The notes beneath the pieces were generated by a model. The model ran no database searches, was not told the origin of the DNA, and saw only the letters and a list, made by a program, of their open reading frames with translations. Shown here in pieces: positions 4,179-8,044 of a stretch of 8,044 bases of DNA (its first letter is position 1; each line of letters starts with the position of its first letter). The stretch is from Pseudomonadota bacterium. GTDB taxonomy: Bacteria; Pseudomonadota; Alphaproteobacteria; Acetobacterales; Acetobacteraceae. The position numbers were made by a program, and so were the translations under genes. The stretch spans positions 1 through 8,044 of the forward strand of contig JAKBAQ010000123.1 in assembly GCA_021808985.1 (NCBI GenBank), in the 5' to 3' direction.

Positions 4179-7100
4179 TCAGGAAATTTCAGGCCCGCCA
4201 TCGCGCGCGCGCAGCAGCCAGAGCAGCACGGGCAGCGCCAGCAGCACCATGGGAAACTGCACCAGCAGCCCGGAGATGATGGCGATCGCCAGCGGCTGCT
4301 GCATCCCCGCCCCCTGGCCAAGGTCCAGCGCCAGCGGCAGCAGGGTCAGAATCGCCGCCAGCGTGGTCATGGCAATAGGCCGCAAGCGGTTCACGCTGGC
4401 CGCGATCAGCGCCGCCCGCGGCGCCATGTCCCGCGCCAGATGCGTGTACTCGCTCACGAAGAAAATCGCCATTTCCGTGGCGATCCCCACGATCATCGTC
4501 ATGCCCATCAGCGCCGTGATGTTGAGCTCGATGCCGCTCAGCCACAGCCCGGTGAACACCGCCGTGGTTGAGAGCAGCGAGGTACCCATGATCGCGAACA
4601 CCAGCGAGAAGCGCTCATACAAAAACAGCAGCAGCGCGAACTCCGCCAGCAGCGCCGCGATGAACACGCGCACCAGCCCGGCGAAGGCGATCTGCTGCTG
4701 CTTGTAAACCCCGCCCAGCGTATAGGTCACACCCGGGCCAAGCACGCCCGGCCTGGCCAGCGCTTTGCGCACATCGGCGATCACGCTGCCAATCCCCCGC
4801 CCGCTTATCCGCCCCGTCACCGCGACGATCTGCTGCAAATTCTCCCGCGTGATCTCCGGCTGCCCCGCGGCGACGGAAAAATGCGCGATGCTGCCAAGCG
4901 GCACCAGCGCCCCGCCCGGTGTCGCGATCGGCACGGCATCCAGCGCATCGGTATTCGTCTTCTCGCCGGGGGCCAGCTGCACCCGCACCCCGGTCTCCTG
5001 GTTTTGCCCCTCCAGCGTCGTCACCACGCTGCCGTTCAGCTGCGTCTCCAGGCTCGCCGCCACGCTGGCCGGGTCCAGCCCCAGCATCGCCGCGCGCGCC
5101 GGGTCAACGTGGATCTCATAAGCATCCCCCGCCGGCACAATGCCGTTCACCACTGAGTTCACCCCAGCAATCGCGCCCAGCGCATCGGCCACCCGCAGCG
5201 CCGTCGGCCCCAGCTGGCTCGGGTCCGCCGCCGCCAGCTTCACCTCTATAGGCTGCGGCACCCCGGTCAAATCCCCCAGCTCATCGCCCATCAGCTGGTG
5301 CAAATCCGCCTCTATGCCAGGCACCTCGGCGTTTATCTTGTCGCTCAGCCGCTGCATCACGGCGTCTATCCCCGGCCGCGTGCCGATCGGCGTCAGCCGC
5401 ACCACGATATCCCCCTGGTTCGGCTCATTCAGGTCGCCGCCAAACCCCGCCCCAACCCGTGTCGAGAAACTCTTCACCGCCGGGTCGGCGCGCAAAATCG
5501 CCTCCACCTGCGTAATCTCGCGCTGCGTCTCGCCCAGCGAGGTCCCCGGCTCGCTCTGGTAATCCAGCACGAACCCGCCCTCATCGAGATTGGGCATGAA
5601 TCCGGTCTGCACATGGCTGAAGGAGAACGCCCCCACCAGCAGCAGCCCCGCCACTGCGCCGCCGAGCAGGGCAGGGTGCCTGAACACCCGCCCCAGCAGC
5701 GCGCCATGCGCGCGCGTCAGCCAGCCCGGCCTGTCCAGCTCCGGGTCGTGCCATTTGCTGAAATCGATCAGCCGGCTCGCCAGCAGCGGCACCGCGAAGG
5801 CGGTCAGCAGCCAGGAGGCGAACAGCGTGGACGCCATGGTGATCGAGAGCGCCTTGAAGAACGCCCCCGTCACGCCCGAGAGAAACCCCAGCGGCGCGAA
5901 CACGATCAGCGTCGCCGCCGAGGAGCCGGTGAGCGGCGCCAGAAACTCCGCGCCGTCGCTCAGCACGCGGTTGCCCACCGGCACCGCCCCCGGCTCATGG
6001 TCCGCCGCATATTGCCCGCTGGCCCGCCGCGCCAGATGCTCGATCATCACGATCACATCGTCGATCACCAGCCCCACCGAGGCCGCCAGCCCGCCCAGGG
6101 TCATGATATTGAAGCTCATCCCCAGCAGCGAGAGCACCAGCACCGCCGCCGCCAGCGAGGCCGGCACAATCAGCACCGCCAGCAGCGTGATGCGCCAGCT
6201 GCGCAGGAAAAACAGCAGCACCAGCGCCGCCAGCCCCACCCCGATCAAAATCGCATCCCGCACCGAGCTTGCCGCCGCCACCACCAGCGTGCTCTGGTCA
6301 TACCATTTGCTCAACCGCACGCCGGGCGGAATTTGTGGCGCGAACCCCGCCAGCGCCCGCGCCGCCGCATGGGCTATCGCCACCGAGTTGCTGCCCGGCT
6401 GTTGGAAGAGCAGCACCGTCACCGCCTGCTTGCCGTTCGCCGAAACCGAGAAATATTTCGGCATCACCCCCGCATGCACATCGGCGACATCCGCAAGCCG
6501 CACCACCCCATCCGGCCCGCCGCGCAGCACGATCTTCCTGACATCTCCCACCGTGTGCAGCGCATTGTCGCTCATCAGCAAATAGAGCAGGTCATGGTCA
6601 TCCATCCGCCCCACGGATTGCAGCACATTCGCCGCCCCCACCGCCCTGGTCACATCCGCGAGCGTTAAATGGAACGCCGCCAGCCGGTGCGGGTCCACAT
6701 CAACCTCAACCTCCGCCGTGTCCCCGCCCTGCACCTGCACCCGCGCCATGCCGGGAATGGCCGAGAGCAGCGGCACGATCTGGAATTTCGCGAGGTCGCG
6801 CAGCTTCACCTGGCTCACGGTGGGCGAGGTGAGGGCATAGGCCATGAAGGGAAACACCGTCGGGTCCATGCGCAGCACGATATAGCTGGCGCTGGGCGGC
6901 AGGCTGGGCAGCAGCTGCGCCATCGCCGCGTCCACCCCCAGCGTGGCGGTGGTCATGTTCGTCCCCCAGCTGAAGTCGACGATCATCTGCGCCGACCCGC
7001 GCGATGTCGTGGAGGTCACATCCACCACCCCTGGCACCGCGCGCACCGCCTGCTCCATCGGCTGCGTCACCTGCAGCATCATCTGCTGCGCCGGCTGGCT

Positions 7101-7256
7101 GCCAGTGTCGATATTCACCCGCACGCGCGGAAACTCCGTCTGCGGAAACAGGCTGATCGGCAACGATATGGCCGACACAATCCCCCCGAACGCCAGCGCC
7201 GCGGCGGCCAGCAGCACAGACCGGCTATGCCGGTTCAACCAGGCGGCAAACCTCAA
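4179..7256 (-). CDS. RND-family efflux permease
   Basis: This 1025-residue protein is full length for an AcrB/CusA-type RND pump: one membrane helix (about 13-33), a large periplasmic porter region, helices 2-6 (about 335-500), helix 7 near 530-550, a second periplasmic region and helices 8-12 (about 860-1020). Helix 4 has GLVIDDVIVMIEH with Asp399 and Asp400, equivalent to the AcrB Asp407/408 ion-relay pair. Helix 10 has GIATEMAIFF with Glu928 where AcrB has Lys940; CusA also has Glu there. The helix 11 segment RLRPIAMT lacks the CusA-type Lys. The porter region has GFMPNLDEGGFVLDY and no obvious Met cluster of the CusA copper site. The start is TTG (7256-7254), overlapping the adaptor stop as TTGA, with GGAG 7 bases upstream. 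It pumps substrates from periplasm or inner membrane using the proton gradient. The substrate is unknown, and both drug and metal export remain possible. Confidence 0.92.
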   Translation of the reverse strand: MRFAAWLNRHSRSVLLAAAALAFGGIVSAISLPISLFPQTEFPRVRVNIDTGSQPAQQMMLQVTQPMEQAVRAVPGVVDVTSTTSRGSAQMIVDFSWGTNMTTATLGVDAAMAQLLPSLPPSASYIVLRMDPTVFPFMAYALTSPTVSQVKLRDLAKFQIVPLLSAIPGMARVQVQGGDTAEVEVDVDPHRLAAFHLTLADVTRAVGAANVLQSVGRMDDHDLLYLLMSDNALHTVGDVRKIVLRGGPDGVVRLADVADVHAGVMPKYFSVSANGKQAVTVLLFQQPGSNSVAIAHAAARALAGFAPQIPPGVRLSKWYDQSTLVVAAASSVRDAILIGVGLAALVLLFFLRSWRITLLAVLIVPASLAAAVLVLSLLGMSFNIMTLGGLAASVGLVIDDVIVMIEHLARRASGQYAADHEPGAVPVGNRVLSDGAEFLAPLTGSSAATLIVFAPLGFLSGVTGAFFKALSITMASTLFASWLLTAFAVPLLASRLIDFSKWHDPELDRPGWLTRAHGALLGRVFRHPALLGGAVAGLLLVGAFSFSHVQTGFMPNLDEGGFVLDYQSEPGTSLGETQREITQVEAILRADPAVKSFSTRVGAGFGGDLNEPNQGDIVVRLTPIGTRPGIDAVMQRLSDKINAEVPGIEADLHQLMGDELGDLTGVPQPIEVKLAAADPSQLGPTALRVADALGAIAGVNSVVNGIVPAGDAYEIHVDPARAAMLGLDPASVAASLETQLNGSVVTTLEGQNQETGVRVQLAPGEKTNTDALDAVPIATPGGALVPLGSIAHFSVAAGQPEITRENLQQIVAVTGRISGRGIGSVIADVRKALARPGVLGPGVTYTLGGVYKQQQIAFAGLVRVFIAALLAEFALLLFLYERFSLVFAIMGTSLLSTTAVFTGLWLSGIELNITALMGMTMIVGIATEMAIFFVSEYTHLARDMAPRAALIAASVNRLRPIAMTTLAAILTLLPLALDLGQGAGMQQPLAIAIISGLLVQFPMVLLALPVLLWLLRARDGGPEIS

Positions 7257-8044
7257 TTTCCGGCTCCGCTCGTCCTCGTGGCCATGCCGTCATCAAGCTG
7301 ATAAGCCCCAGCACTCACCAGCGGCAGCGCCGCGTTCAGCCCCTCCGCCGCCAGCACGCTGCGCCCGCCCGCGTTGCCCATCACCCGCACATCCACCCGG
7401 TGCGCCACGCCGTGCCCATCCAGCTGAAACACATAGCTTCCCTGCGCATCGCTCAGCACCGCATCGCGCGGCACCACATACCCGTCCAGCGTCCCGGTGG
7501 TTATCACCGTCTTCACCGGCGCCCCCAGCGACAGCGCGCCCTGCGGCGTCAGGGTCACATCATCCAGCCCGCTCTGCGGGTTGGGCATCGCCGCCACCAG
7601 CGCCACTTGCCCGTCCATCGCCGCATCGCCGCCATTCAGCAGCGTTATTTTCGCCGCATCCCCCGGCGCTATGGCGCCCGCCAGCGCCGGCGGCGCACCC
7701 GCCAGCGCCACCATTCGCCCGCTTTGCACCACCCGCAGCAGCCCGCTGCCCGCCGGCTGCACGCTGCCCGGCGCCGCCAGCACGGCGGAGACAATCCCGG
7801 CAAACGGCGCCACCACATTCCTGGCTCGCCCCGTCCCGGCCATCCGCAGCGCCCGCAGCGTGCCTTGGGCATCCCCCACGGCCTGGTCCGCCGCGGCCAG
7901 GTCCGCGTTCGTCGCCAGATGCGTCGCCAGCAGCGCCGCCACATGCGCCCGCGCCGCCCGCGCCGCCGTCAGCGCATCGCGCGCCTTGCGCAGCTCCGCC
8001 ACCGAGGCCGCATCCGGCGCCAGCGTCGCCAGCACCTGCCCGGC
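7253..8044 (-). CDS. RND pump periplasmic adaptor (HlyD/membrane fusion family), 5' end outside window
   Basis: The visible 263 residues are the C-terminal two thirds or more of a membrane fusion protein. The reading frame is open to the right edge and the first codons read AGQVLATLAP, the end of the first half of a biotinyl/lipoyl domain, so the true start lies beyond 8044. An internal GTG at 8035 is not a plausible start. An Ala-rich helical hairpin follows, then the second lipoyl half (VVAPFAGIVSAVLAAPGSVQ). Next come a beta-barrel region and a membrane-proximal end containing GYVVPRDAVLSDAQGSYVFQL. The adaptor bridges the RND permease to an outer-membrane channel in the periplasm. Its stop overlaps the TTG start of the permease by 4 bases, so the two are translated together. 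No outer-membrane factor is in the window; it may lie upstream. Confidence 0.9.
   Translation of the reverse strand, partial: AGQVLATLAPDAASVAELRKARDALTAARAARAHVAALLATHLATNADLAAADQAVGDAQGTLRALRMAGTGRARNVVAPFAGIVSAVLAAPGSVQPAGSGLLRVVQSGRMVALAGAPPALAGAIAPGDAAKITLLNGGDAAMDGQVALVAAMPNPQSGLDDVTLTPQGALSLGAPVKTVITTGTLDGYVVPRDAVLSDAQGSYVFQLDGHGVAHRVDVRVMGNAGGRSVLAAEGLNAALPLVSAGAYQLDDGMATRTSGAGN
7264..7267 (-). promoter_or_regulatory. Ribosome binding site that fixes the TTG start of the RND permease
   Basis: GGAG on the minus strand, inside the last codons of the adaptor gene, lies 7 bases before TTG at 7256-7254. The resulting N-terminus (a basic, amphipathic start followed by the first membrane helix) fits RND permeases well, and no nearby in-frame ATG does better. 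Confidence 0.65.

Noticed and set aside
5298..6668. Long open frame of 456 codons on the plus strand
   Set aside because: It is antisense to the well-supported RND permease and its product is a His/Gln/Arg-rich low-complexity shadow without recognisable domains.
4179..7256. CusA/CzcA-type heavy-metal RND pump
   Set aside because: Only the helix 10 Glu is CusA-like; the methionine copper site and the helix 11 Lys were not found, so a metal substrate is not claimed.

Overview
The window is GC-rich, roughly two thirds G+C by eye. Its mix of genes (an ExbB/ExbD pair beside a TonB-dependent receptor, an EamA permease, an OruR-type AraC regulator and an RND pump with a dense Ala/Pro codon style) fits an alphaproteobacterium. 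Acetobacteraceae (Acidocella/Acidiphilium-like) is my best guess. That placement is a judgement from style, not from a marker gene. Seven of the eight genes lie on the minus strand. Only the EamA permease is on the plus strand. No rRNA, tRNA, CRISPR array, insertion sequence or phage gene is visible.

Read in the direction of minus-strand transcription from the right end, the window starts inside a periplasmic adaptor (membrane fusion) protein gene whose N-terminus lies beyond base 8044. It is followed, with a 4-base TTGA stop/start overlap, by a full-length RND permease of 1025 residues (7256-4179). Together they are two parts of a tripartite efflux pump. No outer-membrane factor is in view. 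About 100 bases downstream is a small secreted protein of 98 residues with four YYA(P/Q)P repeats and an acidic tail. It is not a recognised pump component. After a 133-base gap that holds short repeats and a hairpin comes an AraC-family regulator with an arabinose-binding-like N-terminal domain (3649-2579).

The plus-strand EamA/DMT permease (1723-2661) converges on the AraC gene, and the two coding regions overlap tail to tail by 83 bases. The permease diverges from exbB (1594-914), which overlaps exbD (921-499) by 8 bases. The 310 bases after exbD hold a long near-perfect palindrome (397-453), a good intrinsic terminator (331-365) and an AT-rich patch that may carry the promoter of the next gene. 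That gene begins at 188 with a signal peptide and a TonB-receptor-like start, and runs off the left edge.

Functionally there are two modules. One is energised outer-membrane uptake: ExbB/ExbD use the proton gradient to drive TonB and, through it, receptors such as the one starting at 188. No tonB gene is in the window. The other is proton-driven efflux: adaptor plus RND permease, with the EamA permease as an independent inner-membrane exporter. The AraC regulator sits between them, and its target cannot be decided from sequence alone. I do not see a clear new multi-gene system. The points most worth checking are the palindrome after exbD, the small repeat-bearing secreted protein, the ion-relay residues of the RND pump and the overlapping permease/regulator ends.
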